DNA from: Streptococcus mitis
GTDB lineage: Bacteria; Bacillota; Bacilli; Lactobacillales; Streptococcaceae
Reading direction: 5' to 3'
DNA length: 64,000 nt
NCBI RefSeq assembly: GCF_000722695.1
Contig: NZ_JPFU01000008.1
Location: forward strand, 1-64,000
Shown: positions 20,897 through 29,126 of the stretch, in pieces
How positions within the stretch are numbered: position 1 is the stretch's first letter
Layout of the letters: the number at the start of each line of letters is the position of its first letter
The notes under the pieces: generated by a model
The model's database searches: none
Seen by the model: only the letters and a program-made list of their open reading frames with translations
Told to the model about the DNA's origin: nothing
Position numbers and translations under genes: made by a program

Positions 20897-20965
20897 GAGC
20901 TTTCTCCTTGCACAGTCCTATAAAAAGTAGTATCATAGTGTCGTTTGAAATATCAGGAGGAAACG

Positions 20966-21370
20966 ATGAAAGATTTTCATTTTGACGCTATATCTGCCTT
21001 TGAAAATTACGAAATTGAACAAATGAGAGATGGTCACGTTGTGGTGACGACCAAAGTAGTGGACTCGTCGCTCAACTACTATGGCAATGCTCATGGTGGC
21101 TATCTCTTTACCCTTTGCGACCAGATCAGTGGTTTGGTGGTTATCTCGCTAGGACTAGACGGAGTGACACTCCAATCCTCTATCAACTACCTCAAAGCAG
21201 GAAAACTCGACGACGTGCTGACCATTAAAGGAGAATGTGTCCATCAAGGTCGCACCACTTGTGTAGTGGATGTGGATATTACCAATCAAGAAGGCAGAAA
21301 TGTCTGCAAAGCAACCTTTACCATGTTTGTCACAGGCCAGCGGTCAGAAGATAGACAGGTAAGGATATAA
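20966..21370 (+). CDS. PaaI-type hotdog-fold thioesterase
   Basis: 134 residues from ATG 20966, which has AGGAGG 6 bp upstream. The YGNAHGGYLFTLCDQISGL segment is the hotdog active-site helix (NxHGG...D) of the PaaI/YbgC-like acyl-CoA thioesterases. The substrate is unknown. It follows galT by about 70 bp and may be read from the gal transcript or its own promoter. Confidence 0.85.
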   Translation: MKDFHFDAISAFENYEIEQMRDGHVVVTTKVVDSSLNYYGNAHGGYLFTLCDQISGLVVISLGLDGVTLQSSINYLKAGKLDDVLTIKGECVHQGRTTCVVDVDITNQEGRNVCKATFTMFVTGQRSEDRQVRI

Positions 21371-21549
21371 AGAAAGGTGAGTGGGATAAATTTATCTCAC
21401 TTATTTTTAATTTATGAGATATGTTAGAAGGAAATATAAAAGAGAGTGATGAAATACAAATATAATAGGTACATATTGTGGTATACTAGTTATAGTAGAT
21501 TTTAATTGCTTATATCGAGTGAATTCTCATATTAGTGAGGAATTTTTAA

Positions 21550-22314
21550 ATGGAATTACACTTTAATTTAGAATTAGTAGAAACTTATAAAAGTAATAGC
21601 CAAAAGGCCCGTATCTTAACGGAGAATTGGGTTTATCGTCACTCTTATTGCCCTAATTGTGGGAAAAATCCCTTAAATCATTTTGAAAATAATCGGCCTG
21701 TAGCAGATTTTTACTGTAATCATTGTAGTGAGGAGTTTGAACTAAAGAGTAAAAAAGGAAATTTTTCATCAACAATCAATGATGGTGCTTATGCAACGAT
21801 GATGGAGCGTGTGCAGGCAGATAATAATCCTAATTTCTTTTTTTTAACTTACATAAAAAATTTTGAGGTAAATAACTTTCTTGTCCTTCCGAAGCAATTT
21901 GTCACACCGAAATCGATTATTCAAAGAAAACCACTTGCACCGACTGCAAGACGTGCTGGTTGGATTGGTTGTAACATAGATTTATCGCAAGTACCTTCCA
22001 AAGGAAGAATATTTCTCGTGCAAAATGGGCAAGTTAGGGATCCAGAAAAAGTTACAAAAGAATTTAAGCAAAGTTTATTTTTAAGGAAGAACTCTCTTTC
22101 AGTAAGAGGTTGGACAATAGAAATTCTAAATTGTATTGATAAGATAGAGGGTTCAGAATTTACCCTTGAAGATATGTATCGTTTTGAAAGTGACCTAAAA
22201 AATATCTTTGTTAAGAACAATCATATCAAAGAAAAGATTAGGCAACAGCTTCAAATATTAAGGGACAAAGAAATAATAGAATTTAAAGGTAGAGGAAAGT
22301 ATCGGAAATTATGA
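21550..22314 (+). CDS. dpnC: DpnI restriction endonuclease (cuts methylated GATC)
   Basis: 254 residues, the DpnI length, and essentially the known DpnI sequence. The PD-(D/E)xK residues are D53, E64 and K66. Zinc cysteines C34, C37, C56 and C59 frame the core, and residues from about 183 form the winged helix that reads N6-methyladenine. It cleaves G-m6A-TC, so a strain with it must lack Dam-type methylation and is protected from methylated phage DNA. First gene of the DpnI cassette, coupled by ATGA overlap to the next gene. Confidence 0.97.
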   Translation: MELHFNLELVETYKSNSQKARILTENWVYRHSYCPNCGKNPLNHFENNRPVADFYCNHCSEEFELKSKKGNFSSTINDGAYATMMERVQADNNPNFFFLTYIKNFEVNNFLVLPKQFVTPKSIIQRKPLAPTARRAGWIGCNIDLSQVPSKGRIFLVQNGQVRDPEKVTKEFKQSLFLRKNSLSVRGWTIEILNCIDKIEGSEFTLEDMYRFESDLKNIFVKNNHIKEKIRQQLQILRDKEIIEFKGRGKYRKL

Positions 22315-22607
22315 AAACGAAACAATTTGTTGCATCAGAAGAGGTGTATGATTTCTTAAAAGTCATCTGGCCTGATTATGAAACAGAGAGTAATTATGAA
22401 AACTTATGTGTAATGGTTTATACTTTATCAGACCCTGATTGTGTGAGGTGGTTATCTGAAAATATGGAGTTTGGTGATGAGAAACAACTTTCTTTATTGA
22501 ATAAAAAATATAGCTGGGAATATGGAGATGAATTACCAGAGTGGTTGGAAAGCCCAAAACATAGATTATTGCTAATAAGTGAGTTATTGGAGAGAAACTT
22601 AAGATGA
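22311..22607 (+). CDS. DpnI-cassette protein of unknown function
   Basis: 98 residues, starting on the ATGA that ends dpnC and ending on the ATGA that starts the next ORF. It is acidic with several Trp residues (VIWPDYETES, WEYGDELPEWLES). No known domain is recognised. Both overlaps point to tight translational coupling. The 18-kDa DpnD reported for the pneumococcal cassette is about the size of this ORF plus the next, so the two could be one gene split by a 1-nt shift. Confidence 0.75.
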   Translation: MKTKQFVASEEVYDFLKVIWPDYETESNYENLCVMVYTLSDPDCVRWLSENMEFGDEKQLSLLNKKYSWEYGDELPEWLESPKHRLLLISELLERNLR

Positions 22608-22771
22608 AACAGTATACAGTAGAAATTACAGAAACTCTAACCCGTTTAGTAAGCATAGAGGCTGAAAATCCAGATGAAGCCGAACGACTTGTAAGAGAAA
22701 AGTATAAGAGTTGTGAAATTGTTCTTGATGCAGATGATTTTCAGGACTATGAGACTAGTATATATGAGTAG
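22604..22771 (+). CDS. dpnD: DpnD/PcfM-type small protein
   Basis: 55 residues (MKQYTVEITETLTRLVSIEA, NPDEAERLV...). The pattern of a beta strand pair followed by a helix with an E/AxxxA core matches the DpnD-PcfM C-terminal family. Function is unknown. It is translationally coupled through a 4-bp overlap and followed by a bidirectional terminator. Confidence 0.75.
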   Translation: MKQYTVEITETLTRLVSIEAENPDEAERLVREKYKSCEIVLDADDFQDYETSIYE

Positions 22772-22789
22772 ATGTTTTTATTTTGTCAC

Positions 22790-22815
22790 ACAAAAAAGAG
22801 GCTTACACCTCTTTT
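22790..22815. terminator. bidirectional terminator between dpnD and pbuX
   Basis: AAAAAGAGG/CCTCTTTTT stem with a 6-nt loop and T- or A-runs on both sides, serving convergent genes. Confidence 0.85.
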
Positions 22816-22817
22816 TC

Positions 22818-24080
22818 TTATTTCTTTTTATGATTTAATACGGCATTGAGGACAATAGCAAGTAGGCTGGCTACGACGATTCCGTTTGAGAAGAACATTT
22901 GGAATGCTGTCGGCATGCTGACAAAGAGATTACTGTTGTTAAGTCCGACACCTGCAGCGATGGAGACTGCTGCGATAAGGAAGTTGTGTTCATTGTTAGC
23001 AAAGTCAACACGGGCGAGGATTTGCATCCCTTGAATTGATACAAAACCAAACATCACCAGCATGGCACCACCGAGGACAGGGCTCGGAATGATTTGGGCA
23101 AGGGCGCCAAACTTAGGAAGGAGTCCAAGGAGAATAAGGAACCCAGCTGCGTAGTAGATTGGCAGGCGTTTCTTGATACCTGACAATTTAACCAAACCAA
23201 CGTTTTGTGAAAATCCTGTGTAAGGGAAGGTGTTAAAGATTCCTCCGAGAAGTACTGCCAAGCCTTCTGCGCGGTAACCGTTGCGAAGGCGCGTGCTGTC
23301 GATTGGGTCTTTCGTGATATCAGACAAGGCTAGGTAAACACCAGTTGACTCAACCATAGACACCGTTGCGATGATACACATCATGACAATAGATGAGATT
23401 TCAAAGGTTGGCATCCCAAAGTAGAGGGGAGTTGGGACATGGACGAGCGGCGCTGCCGCAACAGGAGAGAAGTCCACCAAACCCATGCTAGCAGCAATGG
23501 CAGTTCCAACAACCAGACCAATCAAAATAGAGATAGACTTGATAAATCCTTTGGTAAAGATGTTAATCAAGAGGATAATCACAACGGTAATAGCTGCAAG
23601 CAAGAGACTTTGACCAGTTGGCTCTGGAACGTTATTTCCCATATTTCCAATAGCGACAGGGATCAAGGTTAAACCAATCGTGGTAATTACAGAACCTGTT
23701 ACGATAGATGGGAAGAGATTGGCCACTTTTGAGAAGATGCCTGAAACAAGAACCACGTAAATCCCAGATGCGATAAGGGCACCAAACATAGCGCCACTAC
23801 CATGGCTTTGTCCAATCATAATCAAGGGAGCGACGGATTGGAAGGCAACGCCGAGAACGACTGGGAGTCCAATCCCAAAGTATTTGTTGAGTTGGAGTTG
23901 GAGGAAGGTTGCCACCCCACACATGAAGATATCTGTAGAAATCAGGTAGGTCAATTGCTCAGTTGAATAGCCAAGAGCTGTCGCAATCATGATGGGAACC
24001 AGGATAGATCCTGAGTACATAGCTAGTAAGTGTTGCAAGCCAAGAACGGCTGCTTGCGAATGTTTTTCTTGAGTTTGCAT
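22818..24080 (-). CDS. pbuX: PbuX: xanthine permease
   Basis: 420 residues with 12-14 hydrophobic helices of the NCS2/NAT nucleobase transporter family (AVLGLQHLLAMYSGSILVP; signature region NVGLVKLSGIKKRLPIYYAAGFL). Pairing with xpt in one transcript supports xanthine as substrate. Its ATG overlaps the xpt stop by one base. Confidence 0.93.
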   Translation of the reverse strand: MQTQEKHSQAAVLGLQHLLAMYSGSILVPIMIATALGYSTEQLTYLISTDIFMCGVATFLQLQLNKYFGIGLPVVLGVAFQSVAPLIMIGQSHGSGAMFGALIASGIYVVLVSGIFSKVANLFPSIVTGSVITTIGLTLIPVAIGNMGNNVPEPTGQSLLLAAITVVIILLINIFTKGFIKSISILIGLVVGTAIAASMGLVDFSPVAAAPLVHVPTPLYFGMPTFEISSIVMMCIIATVSMVESTGVYLALSDITKDPIDSTRLRNGYRAEGLAVLLGGIFNTFPYTGFSQNVGLVKLSGIKKRLPIYYAAGFLILLGLLPKFGALAQIIPSPVLGGAMLVMFGFVSIQGMQILARVDFANNEHNFLIAAVSIAAGVGLNNSNLFVSMPTAFQMFFSNGIVVASLLAIVLNAVLNHKKK

Positions 24081-24661
24081 TAGAGATCTGCCTCCTTAAA
24101 AATAACTTGACCATTTTCAAAACAATCCAAACGAGCGAGTGATAGGACAGGATAGCCTGCTTTTTCAAGCAAATCACGGCCATCTTGGAAAGATTTTTCA
24201 ATCACAATACCGATAGCTTCGACTGTGGCACCAGCTTGTTCGATGATTTGAATCAAGCCTTTGGCAGCTTGGCCATTAGCAAGGAAGTCGTCGATAATCA
24301 AGACCTTGTCCTCTGGTGAGAGGAATTTTCCAGCGATAGAAACGGTGCTGGTTACCTGCTTGGTAAAGGAGTAAACTTCGGCAGTTAAGATTCCTTCGTT
24401 CATAGTGATGTTTTTAGCTTTTTTAGCGAAAATCATGGGAACGTTTAAGGCTTCCGCTGTAAAAACGGCTGGGGCAATACCCGACGCTTCAATGGTTACG
24501 ACCTTGGTAATGCCAGCAGCAGTAAATTTTTCCGCAAAAACCTTACCAATCTCTCGCATCAAGCTAAAGTCAACTTGGTGGGTTAAAAAGGAATCTACCT
24601 TGAGGATGTTATCACCCAAGATATGCCCATCCTTGAGGATGCGCTCTTCTAATAATTTCAT
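24080..24661 (-). CDS. xpt: xanthine phosphoribosyltransferase
   Basis: 193 residues, type I PRTase fold. The PRPP-binding segment [19 protein letters not shown] (about 122-140) is clear and the N-terminus ([17 protein letters not shown]) is that of Xpt. It makes XMP from xanthine and PRPP. AGGAGG precedes the ATG. The leader carries a purine riboswitch and an extra structured insert. Confidence 0.95.
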   Translation of the reverse strand: MKLLEERILKDGHILGDNILKVDSFLTHQVDFSLMREIGKVFAEKFTAAGITKVVTIEASGIAPAVFTAEALNVPMIFAKKAKNITMNEGILTAEVYSFTKQVTSTVSIAGKFLSPEDKVLIIDDFLANGQAAKGLIQIIEQAGATVEAIGIVIEKSFQDGRDLLEKAGYPVLSLARLDCFENGQVIFKEADL

Positions 24662-24736
24662 AAGACCTCCTAAAGTCTAAAAGCCAGTTTACTTGTTGGT
24701 TAAATATTTCTATAGTGATCCAGTTTGCTAGTACTA

Positions 24737-24914
24737 TATATTTGATAAAACTAGTACGAGCGAAGCGAGTCTTATCAAATATTTCCCGTTGTAGTGGTAT
24801 CATAGACAATAATCTTGTTATTGTCTATGACGGGATTTTTGAGACTTTTGGCTCAAAAATTAGGGATGAAATTCCGAAGGAAGTTGCTCCCGTCCGCACT
24901 AATTAAGGGAAATA
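24737..24914. repeat. structured repeat, copy 1 (in the xpt leader)
   Basis: About 178 bp sharing ordered blocks with 37553-37796: ACGARCGAAGYGAGT, TTTCCCG..GTAGTGGTATC, a hairpin, TTTTTGAG, a second loop, CTCAAAAATTAGG, then CCCGTCCGCACT and AAGGGAAAT. Helices here: TTTGATAA/TTATCAAA (24740-24779), ATAGACAATAA/TTATTGTCTAT (24802-24828) and TTTTTGAG/CTCAAAAA (24836-24859). TTTCCC/GGGAAA closes the whole. Family not recognised. Confidence 0.75.
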
Positions 24915-24930
24915 TTAAAAATATTCAAAA

Positions 24931-25072
24931 AGGACCTACTTAATCTCTAAGTAAGTCCCCAAAATAGGCATGGCAAAAACGACCATACCTCACTTCTGAC
25001 TTACTTATTGTTAGGTGTTCCGGCACCTTGTAGAAACGTCGTGCCAATTCACGACATAAACAAGTAAAACGA
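24931..25072 (-). promoter_or_regulatory. purine (guanine-class) riboswitch with terminator
   Basis: Read leftwards. P1 pairs TACTTGTTTA with TAATAAGTA; P2 is GTCGTG...CACGAC with loop AATTGG; J2/3 is TTTCTAC; P3 is AGGTG/CACCT with loop CCGGAA. The J3/1 base is C (AACAATAAG), which fits guanine/xanthine specificity. The terminator stem GGACTTACTTA/TAAGTAGGTCC plus T-run lies at 24931-24958. P1's 3' strand and the terminator share TAAGTAAGT, explaining the switch. It controls xpt-pbuX. Confidence 0.92.
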
Positions 25073-25233
25073 TATTCAATTTTAAATAGGCTTGAGCTAA
25101 TGTTTCTATTTTACACTAAATAACTTTAGAAATCAAATGTTTTGTGAGTGTTTTGGTTTAAAAAACGAACAAATATAATAAAAATGGGCAAAAAATAACT
25201 TATTAGCTAACATTTAGAAGGTTTTTCCATCAT

Positions 25234-25281
25234 AAAAGGCATATTATCAAGATTTTTCAAGATCTGACAATATGCCTTTTT
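25234..25281. terminator. terminator after the VOC gene
   Basis: AAAAGGCATATT/AATATGCCTTTTT long stem between the riboswitch promoter region and the VOC gene, with T-runs on both strands. Confidence 0.75.
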
Positions 25282-25307
25282 CTGATTTGAAAGATTTCTT
25301 CTAGTCT

Positions 25308-25694
25308 CTACTCACTAAATCTTAAAAAATAGCCATCTGGATCCAAGACTGCAAATTCATGAGGGTAAATAAAGCTCTCTCCCACTCGAAATTCTCTTTT
25401 TGTCAGGGGACGATGGATAGGATAGTCAGCTTCCAGCAGTTTTTGGTGGAGCTGAGGAACATCTGCAATGCCAAAGGAAATATTGACACCGCGCCCGAAA
25501 GGATAGGTCAGCTGAGCTAATTCTTCTGCGCTTCCTTCTTCTAGCATAAGTTGGCAGTCTTCAAGCGAGAGGAAGAGAAATTTCTCCTCTGGACGCTCGT
25601 ATTCGACAGAAAATCCCAGCAAGTCGCAGTAGAAGTGGCTTGATTTTTCGAGGTCAGATACTACAAATTCAGGAATGACAGCTTGATAGTCCAT
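25308..25694 (-). CDS. VOC-fold (glyoxalase/bleomycin-resistance) protein
   Basis: 128 residues with two beta-alpha-beta-beta-beta modules (VIPEFVVSDLEKSSHFYCDLLGF; HEFAVLDPDGYFLRFSE). It resembles small bleomycin-resistance-like dimers that bind a ligand in a cleft. Metal ligands and substrate are not certain. It lies 11 bp after exoA on the same strand, so the two are probably cotranscribed. Confidence 0.85.
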   Translation of the reverse strand: MDYQAVIPEFVVSDLEKSSHFYCDLLGFSVEYERPEEKFLFLSLEDCQLMLEEGSAEELAQLTYPFGRGVNISFGIADVPQLHQKLLEADYPIHRPLTKREFRVGESFIYPHEFAVLDPDGYFLRFSE

Positions 25695-25705
25695 TAGCTT
25701 TCTCC

Positions 25706-26533
25706 TTAGAGCTCAATCTCCATGACAATGGGTGTGTGGTCTTGGCGAGCACCTGAGTCAATCATATCAGACTTGGTCACCTTGTCAGCCACGCGGTTGC
25801 TTGTCAGCCAGTAGTCGATTCTCCAGCCTGTATTGTTGATTTTAGAAGTTTTGCTACGTTGTGCCCACCAAGTGTAGCGTTCTGGTACATCGCCATGAAC
25901 ATGACGGAAGGTGTCGGTAAATCCAGTTGCCAAAAGGTTGGTAAATCCAGCACGTTCTTCGTCGGTAAATCCAGGTGAACGGCGGTTGCTAGCAGGATTT
26001 GCAAGGTCGATTTCATTATGGGCTACGTTATAGTCACCAGTCGCAAGGACTGGTTTTTCTTTGTCTAGTTCAGCCAAGTACTCAGCATATTTGACATCCC
26101 AGACTTGGCGTTCTTCCAAGCGTTTGAGACCATCGCCAGCGTTTGGAGTGTAAACTTGGGTCACGAAAAATTCATCAAATTCCAAGGTGATGATGCGACC
26201 TTCCAAGTCCATGGTAGAAGGGGCACCGATTTCTGGGAAGCTGATAGTTGGTGTAAGTTCTTTCTTATAGAGGAACATGGTTCCAGCATAGCCTTTGCGG
26301 GCAGGTTCTTGGGAAGAGCGCCACGTATTTTCGTAGCCTGGGAAGAGTTCTTCTAAAATTTCCAAGTGTTTCTTTGTAGGACCCTTAGCAGAAAGCTTGG
26401 TTTCTTGGATAGCAATGATATCAGCATTTTCAGCGACCAAGGTTTGTAGGACTTCTTGGGACAATTTGGCACGAGCTGAGTCACTTGTTAGGGCAGCATT
26501 GAGGGAATCAATATTCCATGAGATAAGTTTCAT
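25706..26533 (-). CDS. exoA: ExoA: exodeoxyribonuclease III/AP endonuclease
   Basis: 275 residues. EEP nuclease motifs are all in order: KLISWNIDSLNA at the N-terminus, IIAIQETKL (metal Glu), GDYNVAH (Asp/Asn), and the C-terminal YTWWAQRS..WRIDYWLTSN and DHTPIV (catalytic His). It repairs abasic sites in DNA. Pneumococcal ExoA is the studied relative. Confidence 0.95.
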   Translation of the reverse strand: MKLISWNIDSLNAALTSDSARAKLSQEVLQTLVAENADIIAIQETKLSAKGPTKKHLEILEELFPGYENTWRSSQEPARKGYAGTMFLYKKELTPTISFPEIGAPSTMDLEGRIITLEFDEFFVTQVYTPNAGDGLKRLEERQVWDVKYAEYLAELDKEKPVLATGDYNVAHNEIDLANPASNRRSPGFTDEERAGFTNLLATGFTDTFRHVHGDVPERYTWWAQRSKTSKINNTGWRIDYWLTSNRVADKVTKSDMIDSGARQDHTPIVMEIEL

Positions 26534-26585
26534 AAAGTTACCTTTTTCATTCAGATTATAGATTTTATTATACCAAAAAAAGGTT

Positions 26586-26616
26586 TATTTCCCCAACGTA
26601 TGGTTTGAAAAATTAC
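26586..26616 (+). repeat. 31-bp direct repeat, copy 1
   Basis: TATTTCCCCAACGTATGG continuing to TTTGAAAAATTAC. It matches 28590-28620 at 30 of 31 positions. The pair flanks the CPBP-ArsR-SdpI module. Confidence 0.9.
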
Positions 26617-26655
26617 TCTTTAGACTTTATCCTGAGAAAATAAAAATTCCCTAAA

Positions 26656-26735
26656 CTATTTAGAAAAAACTCTAAATAGCTCTTGTGTTTAGAATAGAAA
26701 GGAGTATAATGTTATTTAGAAAAACATCTAAATAG
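26656..26735 (+). promoter_or_regulatory. promoter with two ArsR-type operators
   Basis: -35 TTGTGT (26683-26688) and -10 TATAAT (26705-26710), 16-bp spacer. CTATTTAGA-N6-TCTAAATAG (26656-26679) ends just before the -35; TATTTAGA-N6-TCTAAATA (26713-26734) begins just after the -10. Identical arms and spacing indicate one regulator, most likely the ArsR protein of the operon. Confidence 0.8.
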
Positions 26736-26752
26736 AAAGTGAAGTTACATAT

Positions 26753-27652
26753 ATGTCAAATAAGAGAACAATCCTTCTTTTTGTGGTCTTGGCTTATGCC
26801 CTTGCTTGGATAATATGGTTGGCACTATGGCTAAGTGGTGTTGGTCTAAATTCTCCATGGAGTCAACTTGCTAGTATTGTAGCCATGTGGATGCCTGCAC
26901 TTGCAGTCTTTATTTTAGGGAAAATCACGAATCAACCTAGTGGAATCAAATCTAAATTAGTTGTGAATCTCAAGAGCAACTGGCGCTTTTACTTACTAGC
27001 TATCTGGTTACCAGCAGTCATCAGTTTTTTAGGAGCGGGACTTTATTTTCTTGTATTTTCTAGCAATTTCAGCCTTGGTTTTGAATCTATTCAAGCTATT
27101 TTACAAGAAAAAGGTGTCTCTCAATCAACCATTCCCTTATCTTTCTTGGCCTTGATTCAAATCCTATCTAGTTTGACCTACGCTCCTTTTCTTAATAGTT
27201 TCTTTGCATTGGGAGAGGAAATTGGTTGGCGTGGCTATCTTTACCCAGCTCTAAGAGGACGCTTTTCAAGAGTCCAGACTCATGTCTTGCTTGGTCTCAT
27301 TTGGAGTCTTTGGCATTTACCAATCAATTTGCAAGGCTATAATTATGGACTATCTTATTTTGCTTATCCTGTTTTGGGAGTTGTCGCCATGTTTCTATTT
27401 TGTTTTAGCCTAGGAATATTGTTAAGCTGGTTGTTGGAAAAGACAGGTTCTATCTGGGCTTCTGCCCTATTTCATGGGGCAATCAATGCAACTGCAGGTC
27501 TTGGTTTACTCTTCCAATTACCAGGAGAAAAAATTTCAAGCCTCTTGATTTTAGGCCCATCACCGACAGGGATGCTATCAGTTCTACCTTGCTTAGTCCT
27601 AGCCCTACTAATATTACAAAGGGAAAGGAGTCATTATGAGTTTTGCAAATAG
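26753..27652 (+). CDS. CPBP-family intramembrane protease (ABI type)
   Basis: 299 residues with about eight membrane helices. CPBP motifs: EExxxR as GEEIGWRGYLYPAL at 154-167, FxxxH as WSLWHLP, and FHGAINA. Relatives are intramembrane glutamate-type proteases, often tied to bacteriocin self-protection or quorum peptides (family knowledge). First gene of an operon with arsR and sdpI; the arsR ATG lies 17 bp inside its end. Confidence 0.88.
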   Translation: MSNKRTILLFVVLAYALAWIIWLALWLSGVGLNSPWSQLASIVAMWMPALAVFILGKITNQPSGIKSKLVVNLKSNWRFYLLAIWLPAVISFLGAGLYFLVFSSNFSLGFESIQAILQEKGVSQSTIPLSFLALIQILSSLTYAPFLNSFFALGEEIGWRGYLYPALRGRFSRVQTHVLLGLIWSLWHLPINLQGYNYGLSYFAYPVLGVVAMFLFCFSLGILLSWLLEKTGSIWASALFHGAINATAGLGLLFQLPGEKISSLLILGPSPTGMLSVLPCLVLALLILQRERSHYEFCK

Positions 27653-27922
27653 TTTTAAAGCCTTATCTCATCCAGTTAGGAGAGAGATTTTGAATTTACT
27701 CAAAACAGGTAGATTATCTGCAGGAGAAATTGCCAGTTATTTCGAGTTGACAGGTGCAACGATTTCACACCATCTCACGATTTTGAAAGCAGCGGATTTA
27801 ATTCATGAAATGAAAGAAAAAATTTTATTTATTATGAGTTAAATACATCGGTTTTAGAGGATATAATGGTTTGGTTAGCAGATCTGAAAGGAGATCATTT
27901 TGATGAAGATAAAAATCAATAA
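27636..27922 (+). pseudogene. ArsR/SdpR-type repressor, frameshifted
   Basis: Residues 1-60 are a clean ArsR helix-turn-helix (ALSHPVRREILNLLKTGRLSAGEIASYFELTGATISHHL). After ILFIMS it stops at 68 codons. Shifting frame in the A-rich run at about 27815-27825 restores a normal family tail (NFIYYELNTSVLEDIMVWLADLKGDH) to 27922. A 1-nt loss is the simplest explanation. The shortened protein might still bind DNA but would lack part of its dimer helix. Confidence 0.8.
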
Positions 27923-28544
27923 GAAATTGGTATTATTTACGAGCATTCTCATCCTACTACCTTCCCTTGTAGGTTGTGTTTTCTGGAATCAATTACCAGA
28001 GGAGATACCCACTCATTTTAATCTACTGGGTCAAGCAGATGGCTACAATCATAAAATGTTTGCTATCTTTGGATTACCTACTCTCATGCTTTTGATGCAT
28101 TGGTTGCTTCTATTTATAATGATTAAGGATCCTAAATCTAGCAATATCAGTTCAAAAATACAACTTTTGATTTACTGGATTATTCCTTTTGTATCTTGTC
28201 TATTAATGATTTCTATCTTCGGAGAATCTTTGGGTTATTCCATGATGAGTGGGCTACTAGCTCAGATTTTTATGGGAGTCGTGATGATCGTAATTGGAAA
28301 TTATCTACCAAAAACACACCGAAATTATATAATCGGTATTCGACTACCGTGGACCTTGGAGAATGATGAAAACTGGAGAAAAACGAATCGCCTAGCTGGA
28401 AAAATTTGGGTATTAGGAGGATTGTTATTGTTTCTAAATTCCTTTGTGCAACTATATGTTTACTGGGTATTCTTCTTGACACTTTTCTTTGTAGTGATAA
28501 TTCCTAGTGTCTATTCTTATCAATTATCAAAATCAGAATCTTGA
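27903..28544 (+). CDS. SdpI-family membrane protein
   Basis: 213 residues from ATG 27903, which has AAAGGAG 9 bp upstream. The N-terminus shows the DUF1648 segment (PEEIPTHFNLLGQADGY) and the C-terminal half the SdpI segment (NYLPKTHRNYIIGIRLPWTLENDENWRKTNRLAGKIWVLGG), with five to six helices. B. subtilis SdpI gives immunity to the SdpC toxin and sequesters SdpR; here SdpI follows an SdpR-like gene, so a similar sensing/immunity circuit is likely. No toxin gene is seen. Confidence 0.88.
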   Translation: MKIKINKKLVLFTSILILLPSLVGCVFWNQLPEEIPTHFNLLGQADGYNHKMFAIFGLPTLMLLMHWLLLFIMIKDPKSSNISSKIQLLIYWIIPFVSCLLMISIFGESLGYSMMSGLLAQIFMGVVMIVIGNYLPKTHRNYIIGIRLPWTLENDENWRKTNRLAGKIWVLGGLLLFLNSFVQLYVYWVFFLTLFFVVIIPSVYSYQLSKSES

Positions 28545-28589
28545 AATAGCTACTGGAGTCATTAGTTTGAGAAGTTGGTCTGATATGTC

Positions 28590-28620
28590 TATTTCCCCAA
28601 CGTATGGTTTGAAAAATCAC
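28590..28620 (+). repeat. 31-bp direct repeat, copy 2
   Basis: Second copy of the TATTTCCCCAACGTATGG repeat, just upstream of the DUF3290 gene. One mismatch to copy 1 (T versus C near the 3' end). Confidence 0.9.
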
Positions 28621-28670
28621 CCTCTTTCATTTATAATGAAGAATGATTTTATGAAAAGGTGTGAAAATAA

Positions 28671-29126
28671 ATGAAATTTTACTCATATGACTATGTGCTT
28701 AGTCAAATCAGTCAGCAAAATGGAATTATGATTGGCTTTGGGATTGTGCTCCTAGCTATCACAGGATTTTTTGCTTTTAAGGCTTATCGTGATAAAAAGG
28801 GAACTAAATTTCGGGAATTGGTCATGATTTTGGCTTTGACTTTGGTAGCCATGCTTTTGGTGACGATTTCAAAATATCAGACCAATCAAGCCTCTAACAA
28901 TCAATTTCAAACTTCCCTTCATTTCATAGAGGTTGTTTCCAAAGACTTGGGAGTGGATAAATCAGAAGTTTATGTCAATACTTCAGCTGCCACTGATGGA
29001 GCGCTTGTCAAGGTAGGTACAAATGTCTACCGTGCTATGAACGGGAGCGAACCAGACAAGTATCTTTTAGAGAAATTAGAATTGCATCAAACAGACGCTA
29101 TTGAATTGGTGGAGGTAAACAAATGA
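28671..29126 (+). CDS. DUF3290 membrane protein
   Basis: 151 residues. Two N-terminal membrane helices (IMIGFGIVLLAITGFFAF, ELVMILALTLVAMLLVTI) are followed by a soluble alpha/beta domain (HFIEVVSKDLGVDKSEVYVN). The family is commonly found just before a DUF421 protein, as here (4-bp overlap). Function is unknown. Confidence 0.85.
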   Translation: MKFYSYDYVLSQISQQNGIMIGFGIVLLAITGFFAFKAYRDKKGTKFRELVMILALTLVAMLLVTISKYQTNQASNNQFQTSLHFIEVVSKDLGVDKSEVYVNTSAATDGALVKVGTNVYRAMNGSEPDKYLLEKLELHQTDAIELVEVNK

